NCBI GenBank assembly: GCA_036867785.1 | Contig: CP145422.1 | Location: forward strand, 1 to 64,000 | From: Plasmodiophora brassicae | Lineage: Eukaryota > Endomyxa: Phytomyxea > Phytomyxea > Plasmodiophorida | DNA: 64,000 nt | Direction of reading: 5' to 3' | Shown: one piece after another, positions 22,118-31,684 of the stretch | Position numbering within the stretch: the first letter of the stretch is position 1 | How the letters are laid out: every line of letters starts with the position of its first letter | Position numbers and translations under genes: made by a program | Notes under the pieces: model-generated | What the model was told of the DNA's origin: nothing | Databases searched by the model: none | The model's input: the letters and a program-made list of their open reading frames with translations, nothing else

Positions 22118-23007
22118 TCAGGCGCCTCGGTACATCGAGGACTTGCGACATGCGATGCCGAACACAACGTAGGCAGGCAGGCACCGCTCGACGCGCAGAC
22201 AGGGAGGTCGGCGACGACCCTGGCTGGTCAGCCAGCCACCGTCGCATGGTGCAGGGCTGGGGAGCGGCATGTCAAGTCGTAGCAATCGTTGGACGACGAG
22301 CGCGTCACCAGGCTCATCCCGCTTCGACGGCAGACGACGGCAGACCTGTAGGGATCTGCGGTGCTGGTTGCTGGATTGCAAAGTCAACAAACAACACCTT
22401 GTGACGGCGGTGCCACAGTCTTTGCGGAGTGCGTGGCGGCGTCGGCGTTGTCCACGAGTGTGCTGCTGGTCGTACTGGATAAGTTGTTTGACACGCCCCC
22501 TCCAACAGCACACGGTCGCCTGGGTCAGGTTCGTATGAAACGACGTGCTGGCAGCAGGCTTTGTCAGGTAGTCGGCAGCCATCATGGCGGACGCGCACTT
22601 GGCGACTGCTTCCCGGGTGTAAGCCTTGGCGCCTTGATTGTTCTCGTACACGATCGTCGGACCGGAATGCAGGTAGCCGATCTCGGCGAGGAAGGAGTGG
22701 GAATCCACGCGAGCTAACGTGTAACAACATACAGCGATTTGATCTCAGCATGCGTTGACGATAGACTGACTTTGACGACTCCCAGGTCCCGACGCCGCAA
22801 CTGCCAGTGCACGGGTCCACCAGCCAGCAATATGATGTGGCCGGAACGGGAACGTCGGGTGCCTGGGTCGGAGGCCCAATCAGCGTCGACATACGCAACC
22901 AGGCTGTCTTCGTTCGTAGCGGATGCCTTGCGTCTAGCTCGCGTCAGCGCTGTCCCTGTTTCAAGCGGGTTCGGCAGCCAACTGCTGGCGAGTGCTGTTC
23001 CAGGCAT
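22118..23007 (-). pseudogene. Ty1/copia RNase H relic
   Basis: The minus strand at 22714-23007 encodes a copia-type RNase H start: VAYVDADWASDPGTRRSRSG, then GHIILLAGGPVHWQ and SLSSTHAEIKSLY, matching the copia pattern DADWAGD...RRSTSGY...SSTEAEY. After a stop it continues in another frame at about 22500-22708 with PTIVYENNQGAKAY and MAADYLTKPAA, the usual copia C-terminus (DNQGAI...VADILTKP). The frame break and the lack of reverse transcriptase, integrase or LTRs show a dead fragment. It is unrelated to the Ty3-type element at the telomere. Confidence 0.8.
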
Positions 23008-23058
23008 GCAGCCCGTCGTCCCTGGTATCGGTCGTGCGCGCCGTTCGAGATCTAGTCA

Positions 23059-23247
23059 CTATCCAGCATGCTTACGCCACCCGAGTTTCCGCTCATCAAT
23101 CTGGAGTCGCCGCTTATCAATCTGGAGCCGACGCGCATCGAGCTCCCGCCGCAGTTCCAGACCGACACGGCTGTCCCGAGGACAGCAGCGGCGATGACTG
23201 CAATGAATAGGTATGATGAGAACGCTGTTCATCGGCCGGTTGTTCAC
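23059..23247 (-). pseudogene. Mirror copy of the small membrane protein, frame-broken
   Basis: This minus-strand ORF shares MNSVLI and RRELDARRLQID with the plus-strand gene at 23435. Between these the reading has slipped (IHCSHRRCCPRDSR instead of the hydrophobic segment), so the membrane helix is lost. The DNA still aligns along the palindrome arm. Confidence 0.55.
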
Positions 23248-23589
23248 GGAAATTGTTTACTCACGGCAAATGTTATCCATGCCGATGTGGTACCATCATC
23301 TCCCTACATGGCGCCAGAGATCTATAGAACTGGCGGTGGGCGCAATATGCGCGTAGCGGCGCCCACCGCCAGTTCTATAGATCTCTGGCGCCATGATACC
23401 ACATCGGCATGGATAACATTCGCCGCGGGAAACAATGCGGCCGATGAACAGCGTTCTCATCGTATTCATTGCAGTCATCGCCGCTGCTGTCCTCGGGACA
23501 GCCGTGTGGGTCTGGAACTGCTACGCGGATCGCCAACTGCGGCGGGAGCTCGATGCGCGTCGCCTCCAGATTGATGAGCGGCGACTCAA
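23101..23589. repeat. Large palindrome, about 240-bp arms
   Basis: Left arm about 23101-23343 and right arm about 23359-23589 are reverse complements around a 15-nt centre. The inner 37 bp (CATGGCGCCAGAGATCTATA and onward) are perfect. Further out there are substitutions and two indels of about 15-20 nt. The right arm contains most of an 85-codon membrane-protein ORF and the left arm contains its broken mirror copy. Confidence 0.88.
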
Positions 23590-23692
23590 GCACGAAGAGC
23601 ATTCCACCATGATACAGTTGTTCCTGGCTTCAAGGGGTGACGGGCATCTACCGCGACAGACCCTTGAAGGACTGGAGACCTTCCTGGACTGA
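23435..23692 (+). CDS. Small single-pass membrane protein
   Basis: An 85-codon ORF starting MRPMNSVLIVFIAVIAAAVL. One hydrophobic segment (about residues 6-27) is followed by a charged helical stretch (RRELDARRLQIDERRL) and a short tail. No family is recognised. The left palindrome arm has a mirror copy on the minus strand (23059-23247) with the same MNSVLI start and RRELDARRLQID motif, but its hydrophobic part is shifted out of frame. The retained mirror suggests that this was once a real gene duplicated head to head. Confidence 0.5.
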   Translation: MRPMNSVLIVFIAVIAAAVLGTAVWVWNCYADRQLRRELDARRLQIDERRLKHEEHSTMIQLFLASRGDGHLPRQTLEGLETFLD

Positions 23693-24186
23693 AGGTTCGT
23701 CATGCAGTCTCGGCATGTTTACGAAACGTAATACGGTCGTCGTCTTACGGATTGATTTCGTTCATCTCTGGGCCCAAGGGGACACATATTGTGCAACCGC
23801 GCCCCCGTCTTATTTCTTGGACACCTGTCAACTGGCAACCAGCGCCACGCGCGACCACGGATTCCACTCAGGCCCTGTCTTAGGAGCGAACGAACGTGTG
23901 TCGTGACGCGAGTGGCGGCGGAATATGAACTATGTGTTTGTTTACAATAAAGTATACTTTATCAATATTTCTCCGATCCGGCAGCCGAGCAGATACCGTG
24001 CGGACGACACCAGGAACATTCCAGGGAGCAAGGAACGTTCAGTGGTAAATATGGAGGTCGGCATCTAATAACACGACCCCTCAGTCTAGCTGTAGTAGGT
24101 AGATTGGCTGGACTTGAGCTGAGAATGATGGCGACCGACGAGGAGTATATGGCTGATAGGGGGACACAGGCGCAGGTGCTAGCGCA
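23693..24186. other. Spacer, AT-richer, no gene seen
   Basis: This stretch lies after the small membrane ORF and includes an AT-rich patch at about 23930-23970 (TTTACAATAAAGTATACTTT). AATAAA here could serve as a poly(A) signal for the upstream ORF. Nothing else is recognised. Confidence 0.35.
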
Positions 24187-24423
24187 CTACTGTCGGGTTG
24201 CAGGCTGTGGGATCGGTGCTCGGCAGCATGCAACTACCCAGTAAAACCCGTTTACTTGGGACCTATTGAGTTGATAACGGGACTGGCTTGACGCTGAACC
24301 GTGACCTGAGCTCTTGGAATTGCGGCTTGCGAAAGTGCCTTGCCCGCCATCAACATACCGCATGAAGGTCTTCACCAGCAGTATAAACATGGCGAAGATC
24401 ATGAACACTACAGTAGATATCAA
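24187..24423 (-). CDS. Possible small membrane protein
   Basis: A 78-codon minus-strand ORF starting MISTVVFMIFAMFILLVKTF, with one N-terminal hydrophobic helix followed by a polar Ser/Gln-rich tail. No homologue is recognised. It resembles the 23435 ORF only in general layout. The coding call is weak. Confidence 0.35.
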   Translation of the reverse strand: MISTVVFMIFAMFILLVKTFMRYVDGGQGTFASRNSKSSGHGSASSQSRYQLNRSQVNGFYWVVACCRAPIPQPATRQ

Positions 24424-24549
24424 GAGTGTTCAATGAATAGATAATGACCGTCCCAGCAACGATCGGCAGACGGCCTGGACGCCGCTTCAGTTGACGAGTA
24501 TGTCGGCGCGCGACGCTGGTCCTGGTCCGTCTAGGCAAGTACCTAGACG

Positions 24550-25350
24550 GCTGAGCAGCAGCAGCTGATATATATGCTACCGGGGACGACAGGCGTATCC
24601 TGTCCAGCGTGGTTTGAGGACCTGGCCGCTTGTGTACCAGACGACGACACGCACCTTAACTGGAGGTCCATGGCGAACGTCCAGACGCGTCTGAGTAATC
24701 ATCGCGAGGCGTCCAAGCATGACGTGTTGTGGTCGTAGTGGTCCGTTGGGATGTGCCGCTGGTCGGCGGCGATGTCGGCGCGAACGCAGGGCTGGCGCGT
24801 CAGGGCGTCGACGGCCTGCGACGTCCGATGACGGGCACAACGGCAGGACGGCGGGTGGGCGGCTTGACGATCGGCAGCATCCGCTGGACGCCGGTCGCGC
24901 CGATGACGTCCATCACGGAGTCGCCGTCGGCGCCTGCGTCAGTTTTGACCGACATCCGCTTTCGTTCGATGGCCTCGTACAGACCTGGTACCTGGCCCGC
25001 ATATGGAGTTGTCGCGATGTGCCCTGCCCTGCATCATTGGCACAACGACAAGCTGACCCGCTGTCGTGCCGCACAACCACGTCGATCGTCGCCGGTATCG
25101 GTCGCTGCCGTTAGGGGCAGGCTGACGCCACGACGACGTGCATGGCCGATGTACGCAAGTGTCCACCTGATATGCTTCTATTGAACGGATCTCGTTGTGG
25201 CAATATTCCGGCTTAGGGATGGCGACGGGTCGTCGACGGCAGGCAGGCGTGCGCATGTCGACCGGCGACATCCGGCGCTGGATGTTGTCCCGTTGCTCGA
25301 CGACATGCAGGCAGTCACGCCCTGCTGACCAGACGCATGAGGAGCTAGGC
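24550..25350 (+). repeat. LTR-related degenerate repeat, copy C
   Basis: This stretch contains blocks in the same order as the flanking LTR (plus-strand reading): TTCTATTGAACGGATCTCGT resembling the LTR's TTGTATTGGACAGTTCTGGG, then GTCGTCGACGGCAGGCAGGC resembling CTTGTCGATAGTAGGCAGGC, then CCGGCGACATCCGGCGCTGG resembling CGCCGGCAACTGGCGCTGG. Upstream, GACGATCGGCAGCATCCGCT and CATCACGGAGTC match other LTR blocks. Heavily diverged; no protein is seen. Confidence 0.5.
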
Positions 25351-25527
25351 GAAGTCATCGGTGGGGCGGCTCATCGTCGAGGCATTATGCGGACGTTCGT
25401 CAAGTTCGTACGAAACTTTTTTTGCGGAATCACCAGTCTTTTGATGATCTGTTGTTCGTCGTCATCGTGTCGCCGTCAGCCGTACACACGACTTGACTCG
25501 CAACCCTCTTTCCAATTGCCTTTGACG

Positions 25528-26103
25528 ATGACGAAGATGTTTGTAGTTGTTGTCACTTTGCTCTTGCAATTGGCGACGGCAGAGTATGGTGTCTGGTCTA
25601 CGTTCCGGTATCATTCTCCCGGGCACTATGTCATTCCTTTACAAGCATCCGGCTCCGGTTATCGCAAGGCAGCGTTTGCGGTGAAAGCCGACGATGAGTT
25701 CCAGGTCGACGTCTATCCGTTCAAGTCCGCCGTTCCAGGCCTTACTCGCTGTTTCCCGGACAGATGGTTCATGTCCATGTTTTCTTGTGAGTTCCCGCAT
25801 CGTCTTCCTAAGAGGTGCTTCCCACTGCTTAACGACGTCACCCCATTGGCGTATGGCCCATCCTCAAACAAGACTTTCTGGTTGGCTCCGATTGACCTAT
25901 TTACTGGCAAAAGCGCAGCGAATCCTGGCGAACATACGGGCGGTCTTCTGGTCATCATACGTTTCAATCGTCCTAGACGTTTCATCGAGAACACACGAAG
26001 GGCGCTGTCTCGAGGGCTTGTTACACGCAAGGCGTGGTCTCGACTGTGTACCATCCGTTTCATTGCATCCACTGACCTGCGCCCTTCCGAAGGGTCCTCT
26101 TGA
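25528..26103 (+). CDS. Small secreted Cys-containing protein
   Basis: A 191-codon frame from the ATG at 25528; the frame is open further upstream, but this Met begins a textbook signal peptide (MTKMFVVVVTLLLQLATA, then EYGVWS). The mature part has three close Cys residues (TRCFPDRW, FSCEFP, KRCFPLL) and one potential N-glycosylation site (SSNKT). The C-terminal third is basic and less convincing, so an intron or frameshift near 25930-26000 is possible. No family is recognised. It lies among subtelomeric repeats, a common place for fast-evolving secreted proteins. Confidence 0.55.
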   Translation: MTKMFVVVVTLLLQLATAEYGVWSTFRYHSPGHYVIPLQASGSGYRKAAFAVKADDEFQVDVYPFKSAVPGLTRCFPDRWFMSMFSCEFPHRLPKRCFPLLNDVTPLAYGPSSNKTFWLAPIDLFTGKSAANPGEHTGGLLVIIRFNRPRRFIENTRRALSRGLVTRKAWSRLCTIRFIASTDLRPSEGSS

Positions 26104-26430
26104 ATGAGACCTCAGCAATGATTGTATTCGTGAATACACTACAGAAGTTCCTAAACCGGTGCCGCCCAGACTTATAGTTAGTTCCGCATAAAGGCTGATG
26201 CTGACAGTCAAGCGCGCACGTGCTGGAGGACATTGATAACGGACAGACATCGAGTGCCAACAGGTGTCCTACGTGCGTGCTACGACGCCCCACATGACTG
26301 TAATAATGCTCGTCTTGTTTGTTCAGCCATGCAAGTCGACACGCACGAGGGGGCGATATCGGCGACCTCGATCGGCGGCGGGCACCAAGCCGTGCACCCG
26401 CTGTAGCCAATACCGCCGAGGCGCTGGTTG
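26104..26430. other. Spacer, no gene seen
   Basis: Between the secreted-protein ORF and the next LTR-related repeat only short shadow ORFs are visible. No motif is recognised. Confidence 0.35.
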
Positions 26431-27340
26431 GCGCTTAGGGACCTGCAGGGTCAGTGTCCCCGCGTTTCGATCTAGTCTGCTTGTTTTGAAGGGCTCCGCT
26501 TGTGAGGATACGAAAGCAGGGAACGTGACGGGCACCGGCGGCAGCGGGCGCTGGCGGGCGCTGCCGTGCTGGACGCCCTGCAGGGCTGGAAGGCGTCGCT
26601 CTCCACGCCGAAGGGATCTCGACAACGTCCTTAGTTGATCGCTCTGCCACCGACGCATTCTCCAGAGCAGGGGCGTACGTGACAGATTGCAACGATCGGC
26701 GAGCGGCCAGGGCGACGTCGCCGCTCTCGATCGTCGACAAGCGCCCGCCGCTTCATCAATTGCAGGGAACGCTGCCGTTCTGTGCCACCTGACGCCAGGT
26801 CGATCTCCAGTGACGTCATACGCGCGTGTTGACATGGTATCTTTGTATTGAACGGATCTGGTTGTGGCCGTATGCCCGGGAGGGCTGACGATGGGTCGTG
26901 TCGTCAAACGCCAGGACAATCTGGTTGAGGCGGTACGCCCGGCAGGCCTGACGACGGCCGGGTCGTCGACGCCAGGCAGGCGCACTGGGCTTCGACGCCC
27001 AGCTGGACGATTTGCACGGCGGTCAGCGCCGATTACAATGCGGACGGGGACCTCGGCGACGCCCTTGCTTGGTCGTTCCGCCATCGACAAACGGTGCAGG
27101 GCAGGACAGCGCGACCGATTGCAACGACCGGCGCGCCGCCACAGCTGAGGAGAAGGTCGACACGACGTTGTCTCCACCTCGCCTAGGCAGGATAACAGCT
27201 GCCTTGCAGGTGCTCATGCTGGACGGGAGACGGCAGGCGACGGCAGGAGTACCCTGCCCTGCACGTATTAGAGGGCCTGGCTCTGTGCGTTACGCGAAGA
27301 ACCGTACCTGTTATGGAGGTGCAGCGCGTTCGCCCTGACG
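26430..27340 (+). repeat. LTR-related degenerate repeat, copy D
   Basis: GGGCGCTGGCGGGCGCTGCC and CGTGCTGGACGCCCTGCAGG at about 26548-26585 match the LTR's GGCGCTGGCGGGCGCTGTCG and GTGCTGGACGACCTGCGGG. ATTGCAGGGAACGCTGCCGT matches ATTGCAGCGAACGCTGACGC. TTGTATTGAACGGATCTGGT matches the LTR TTGTATTGGACAGTTCTGGG. The right part (27050-27340) shares CCTAGGCAGG and GGCGACGCCCTTGCTTGG with copies A and B. It may be several nested or tandem relics. Confidence 0.5.
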
Positions 27341-27471
27341 TATGGGGCTTGCTGTTGTAAGGCGCTCAGCAGGATGTGTGGTGGTTCGTAGTCGCTCCGG
27401 GCATCAGCGCCGCTGGACGGCGGCGACGTCAGCGCCCGAGCACGCAGGTCCGCCAGACGGCGGTCGGAGTG

Positions 27472-27730
27472 GCGGGTTGGCTCTGTACGTTGCTCAGCCG
27501 TGCCAAATAGGAGACATGGTGCATCTAGACGCACGATGACGGCTTAACCGGGCGACACTTCTGCAGTAGTCATGGTCAGATTCGTATGGCGGGTTGGCTC
27601 TGTGCGTGCCTGCAACTGGCGGTCACGATGTCGTTGCTCTCCCAGGCCATATAGCAGAAGTGGCGCAGCTAGACGCACGATGACGGCTTCACCGGGCGAC
27701 AGTCCTGCAGTAGACGTGGTCAGATTCGTG
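27472..27730 (+). repeat. Imperfect tandem duplication
   Basis: Two adjacent units, 27472-27586 and 27587-27730, share GGCGGGTTGGCTCTGT at the start, CTAGACGCACGATGACGGCT in the middle and GTGGTCAGATTCGT or GTCATGGTCAGATTCGT at the end. They differ by a 30-base insertion and scattered changes. Confidence 0.7.
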
Positions 27731-27908
27731 CACCGAAAGGGATGGGCGAGTAACATACGTGAAGTGACACAGCGTTGTGAGGTGACGAGCGATTCCAGAA
27801 CGGTCCCTGCAATAGAAGCAGAACCGTTCAAAAGCGATGCCAAGGGGAAACGACGGGCGGCGTACCAGAATGGAGTGGTTCAAGCAGATCGCAGACACGT
27901 GAAGGTCG

Positions 27909-28030
27909 ACCAGGACAGAAACTGGATTACGCGACGACTGTCGACCAGCATCAGAAAGACGCAGTCAACAGAAGTTCAACCAGGACAGGAACTGGCTTAC
28001 AGGACAACTGTTGACCAGCGTCAGAGTTAC
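27909..28030 (+). repeat. Two-copy 70-nt tandem repeat
   Basis: GACCAGGACAGAAACTGGAT near 27909 recurs as AACCAGGACAGGAACTGGCT near 27979. Each is followed by similar GACAACTGTTGACCAGCGTC / GACGACTGTCGACCAGCATC text. Diverged; no protein is seen. Confidence 0.6.
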
Positions 28031-28179
28031 GGCCGCATCAGCGGCGACGCAGATCTCGGCACGATTTTTTGCAGCATCGACAGTGTCTGCCAGAATGTCG
28101 AGGATGTCATGGACCAACACATCGCAGAAGACCAGATTCATCGGCAGGACGAATGCTCGCTGCAGGCGATCATGTTGGT

Positions 28180-29200
28180 CTGGCGACGGCAGGCGAGTCC
28201 TGTCCAGAACGTCAGAGATCTACCTAGGAGCCTCTGCATCAGACGACAACTCGCACCTGTCCTGGAGGTGCTGAGCGACATACCAGACGTATCTGGCGCG
28301 TCAGGATACGCCCTGCAGGACGTGTTGTGGTCGTAGTGAATCTATTGGCCCGTGCAGTTGGTCGGCGTCGACGACGGCGTGGGCCAGGCAAGGCAGGCAG
28401 GATCGTCAAGGCGGCGACGACCTCCGATGCCAAACAAATGGCACGTCGGGCGGCCGCGTACAACGTTTGCAGTGGGCGGCGTTGACGACCGGCAGCGCCA
28501 TCGGGTCGTCGGTCGCGCCGTCGATGACAGCCCATCACGGAGTTGGCGCCTGCTTCGCTTGAACGGCCGCCACCTTGATTCGATGGCTGTGGATAGACAT
28601 GGTACCGGACACGACCCACGACTCGAAACGATTTGTATCGCCTCCATCGGAACCATCGCAAGACACCCGTTCCCGAACGATGTTGTGCGCATAACCAGAT
28701 CGACTACGACCTGGTCCGGGGGCATACCTGAGCGCATCAGCGGCTCGGGACGCGAAGCGTTTGCTGGGAGTCTGTCGCAACCAAATGTCCTGCGCGCGCG
28801 ATATGATTCCCGGCCAGCGTGCGCCGCTCGTGTAGTCTGGTCTGCCGTGTAATTCGACACGTAGGTCCGGACGGCGTCGGCGCCCTCGATCGGCGACGGG
28901 CGCGGGCCAGGGCCCTCATTGCAGCAAACGCTGCCGTCCGACGACACGGCTTAAGCCAGAACGATCTTCAGGGTCGTTGACACGGTCTGCTTCTATTGAA
29001 CGGGCCTGGCTGTGGCGACATTGTCGGCGGCCGGTCGTCGGCGTCACGCAGGCGTTTGCACGCTGAACGGCGGCAACGGGCGGTGGGCGCCGCTGCCCTG
29101 CTGGACGACGTCCTGAAAGGCAGGCACGCGCACACCCCAGAGAGCCATGGGCATGCGAGATCGCCGAGACAGACAGCCGTGGAAGAATTCGCATAATGGA
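28180..29200 (+). repeat. LTR-related degenerate repeat, copy E (best match)
   Basis: At 28900-29130 the match to the LTR is long: CATTGCAGCAAACGCTGCCG; TTCTATTGAACGGGCCTGGC; GTCACGCAGGCGTTTGCACG; CGGCAACGGGCGGTGGGCGC; CTGCTGGACGACGTCCTGAA. All appear in the LTR order. At 28470-28560 another block (GGCGGCGTTGACGACCGGCA; GTCGGTCGCGCCGTCGATGA) matches the following part of the LTR (GGCGGCGTTGGCGACCGGCA), so at least two relics are present. Confidence 0.6.
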
Positions 29201-29379
29201 TCTCCGTGCAACATACCAAGCACCTGTGGGCCAGTTCGTTGGACCAACCAGCGTTGGGGTCGCTACCGTATATTGCAGAAAATAGTGCCCCCTGTTGAAT
29301 AGTACCCGTCCTATAGGTACCTATTTCCGAACCTTGCTGGGTTGCGCGCCCCTTACTTCTGACGAGTGACTGCTGGTGG

Positions 29380-29490
29380 GCGGTGGCCAATGGACGATGG
29401 CGCAATGGAGAGCAACGGAACGCAATGAAACGCAAAGCAGGGCAATGGTGCGCAACGGAGCGCAATGCGGTGGCGCAATGCTCCGCGTGG
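29380..29490 (+). repeat. GCAATGG/GCAACGG short-motif cluster
   Basis: Motifs such as GCGCAATGGAGAGCAACGGA, CGCAATGAAACGCAA and GCGCAACGGAGCGCAATGCG repeat at about 10-nt spacing just upstream of the HExxH gene. This could be a promoter cluster or a degenerate minisatellite. Confidence 0.55.
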
Positions 29491-29551
29491 GGCGTGCGCC
29501 GGACATTGCGCGTTATTTTTCATTCGCGGGTGGTGGCCGCGGCGACGTACG

Positions 29552-30601
29552 ATGTCCGGCACACTGGCCGATCTACTCGCGCGGGCGAACCCTGACGGGA
29601 CGATAAATTTCAGCGAGTATAAGCAAATGATGTCACAAGTGCAGAAGCGATCCCTGTCAACGTGCGCGAACACGCCGCCCGGTTGTGCGCTGTTCTGTCG
29701 AACTGCGCTTGATGTGATCGCGTCCAACATGGCCATTGCAGCGCAAGTTGGCGATCCCGAATTCTTGTCGCGAACCATTACTATTGACTCATTGAATATG
29801 ATCGAGAGTATTGCCGAATACGCGGACGAACGCGCCGTCCTGGCCATGTCTCTGCTGATCCATGCATCGAAAGCGACCCGGTTCCGGCAATGGAAACGGT
29901 TTGACGATTTTATCATGGTTCTCCACGATCACGAGGAATTCCGCTTGGCATCCGACGATGAGAAACCTTCGCACGATGTCGAATATGTCGCACGATCGAT
30001 CGTCGAATTGGGCGACCGCATTACAGCCTGGATTCTCTGCACCACTCGCGATCGTCTACAGGCAATTCCTACTATATATTATGTGGCTTGTTCAGCTGCG
30101 GTTCGCGGATGGTCTACTCCGATCGGCATCGTCATCAACGTCGTTGCCGTGCCACGCCGACGTTATCACGTGCTCACTCACCCAATTGCGCTTGCCTGTT
30201 TGATTGGACACGAAAATGCCCACTATCAACTACGCCTGTTGAGCAATGATCACAACGTATCCAGTCCGGCTAAACTGCCTGCTCTGAACGAGGCTGCTGG
30301 TCCCGCCGGATGGACCCAAGAACAGGTTCATGACGCACTCCGTTTTGAAGCCTTCAAAGCGGGACACATCGAAACGGGACTCATGTTTGAGATTCTGTTC
30401 TTCGGCGAGAAACTCAACTTTATCCGGTGTAATCTAGCTGATCAACTTCTGGAAGACCTGAATCACAGGCTGCAATCATTGGATCCTTTCCCACTGTTGC
30501 GAAATGGCGATCTGGTGAAATACAGGCGGCTAACCCTGCCGTGGAATGACGAAATGGCGTTTGAACCTGACCCGTGGTTCCAGGACCTCCCGTTCGAATG
30601 A
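29552..30601 (+). CDS. Hypothetical protein with HExxH zincin-like motif
   Basis: 349 codons from the ATG at 29552 (MSGTLADLLARANPDGTINF). The open frame extends 29 codons upstream to an ATG at 29465, but that part looks non-coding. No introns are needed. The notable motif is LACLIGHENAHYQLRLL, giving a His-Glu-Asn-Ala-His zinc-site candidate. It is followed about 60-70 residues later by GHIETGLMFEILFFG, which could supply the third metal ligand. HExxH plus a downstream Glu is the layout of gluzincin-like metallopeptidases, but the rest resembles no family I can name. There is no signal peptide or transmembrane segment. This is the first convincing single-copy gene inward of the repeat zone. 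Confidence 0.75.
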   Translation: MSGTLADLLARANPDGTINFSEYKQMMSQVQKRSLSTCANTPPGCALFCRTALDVIASNMAIAAQVGDPEFLSRTITIDSLNMIESIAEYADERAVLAMSLLIHASKATRFRQWKRFDDFIMVLHDHEEFRLASDDEKPSHDVEYVARSIVELGDRITAWILCTTRDRLQAIPTIYYVACSAAVRGWSTPIGIVINVVAVPRRRYHVLTHPIALACLIGHENAHYQLRLLSNDHNVSSPAKLPALNEAAGPAGWTQEQVHDALRFEAFKAGHIETGLMFEILFFGEKLNFIRCNLADQLLEDLNHRLQSLDPFPLLRNGDLVKYRRLTLPWNDEMAFEPDPWFQDLPFE

Positions 30602-31684
30602 ATTCCTACATAGCTACTTCTTCCGCGACTGAGTGGTCGCAGCGTGCAGGACTTTGTCCAATTATCCAACGACGCTGCTTCCAGGCATGCGGCAGCCGTG
30701 TGCCACTCCGGACCTGAAAATGAACGGCCATTGTCTTCTGACGATATGTTATTGAATCGATCGCGACCCCAATATGCTAAACAGTCTGACGACAATGCGG
30801 CTTCGGTGGTATAGTGACGGCGTCCGCATGAATTTGTTGAAGTTCGCCGATGTCGGCTCCGGTTGCGACCACAGGAGCCAACCCGAGTCCGCCCATCGGC
30901 GGACCGGCTCTATACTAGTGCTGCAGGGTCCCGAGTTGACAGGTCGACTGAACAGTATCCGCGGCAGGGTCCCATCAACCCATCCCTTCAGGTCGAACGA
31001 GGTGGCAAACGTTCGCGGTTTGGTGGCGAAGCAGAGAGGTTGGTATGATACTCTTTTTGAGATCGGTGAAGCAACTGTGTCATCCTCGACCAGTTGTGTA
31101 GACCGGACCGCCCAACTAGGCCACGAGAGCAGCCGCTCTTGTGGCCTAGTTGGGCGGTACGGTCCGGTCAACAATGGCGCTGATACTGATCACGGAGATG
31201 ATCGAATCTCATGTGATGCGCCACCTCCGAATGACAGTGACACAGCGATTACTGTGTAAATCGAAATCGAGTGTACATATTGGGGTTTCGTCTCTTCAGG
31301 ATACAGGAAAGTCTCTCCTACGCCTAGCTTCCACATGCATCCCTTCAAAGAGTAATATGCGACTCATTGCCATTTCGTCACCGAACGCTGTCCACCCTTT
31401 ATTAGGACTGCACGAGGCGCTCCTATCCAGTCGATGGTCGCCACTCTCATGTATAGCTGTATGCTATACGGACGACGTCTGATGTCGTTCAAACAGCTCG
31501 CGTCGATCCCTCTATGAGTGCAACTTCACCGACGTTACTGTAACCCCTGCTGGCCTACCAGTTACTGTTCGGTCGGCTGGCTGCTGTTGCGAAAATGGAG
31601 CAACCCCGCAAGTGACTGACACACGACCAGTGCTGTCGCTCTGGGCGCCTGCTCTGCGCTCGCTCTGATACGAATACCGGAGCG
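30602..31684. other. Intergenic region with a palindrome, no gene seen
   Basis: No family is recognised among the short ORFs. The region contains the palindrome at 31101-31169 and the upstream region of the sedolisin gene. No tRNA-like fold was noticed. Confidence 0.4.
31101..31169. repeat. Palindrome with 30/35-nt arms
   Basis: Left arm 31101-31130 (GACCGGACCGCCCAACTAGG and onward) and right arm 31135-31169 are reverse complements, except for a 5-nt insertion in the right arm and one mismatch. The loop is 4 nt. A diverged single copy of the arm lies at about 18877-18912, so the arm sequence is itself a repeat. Confidence 0.88.
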
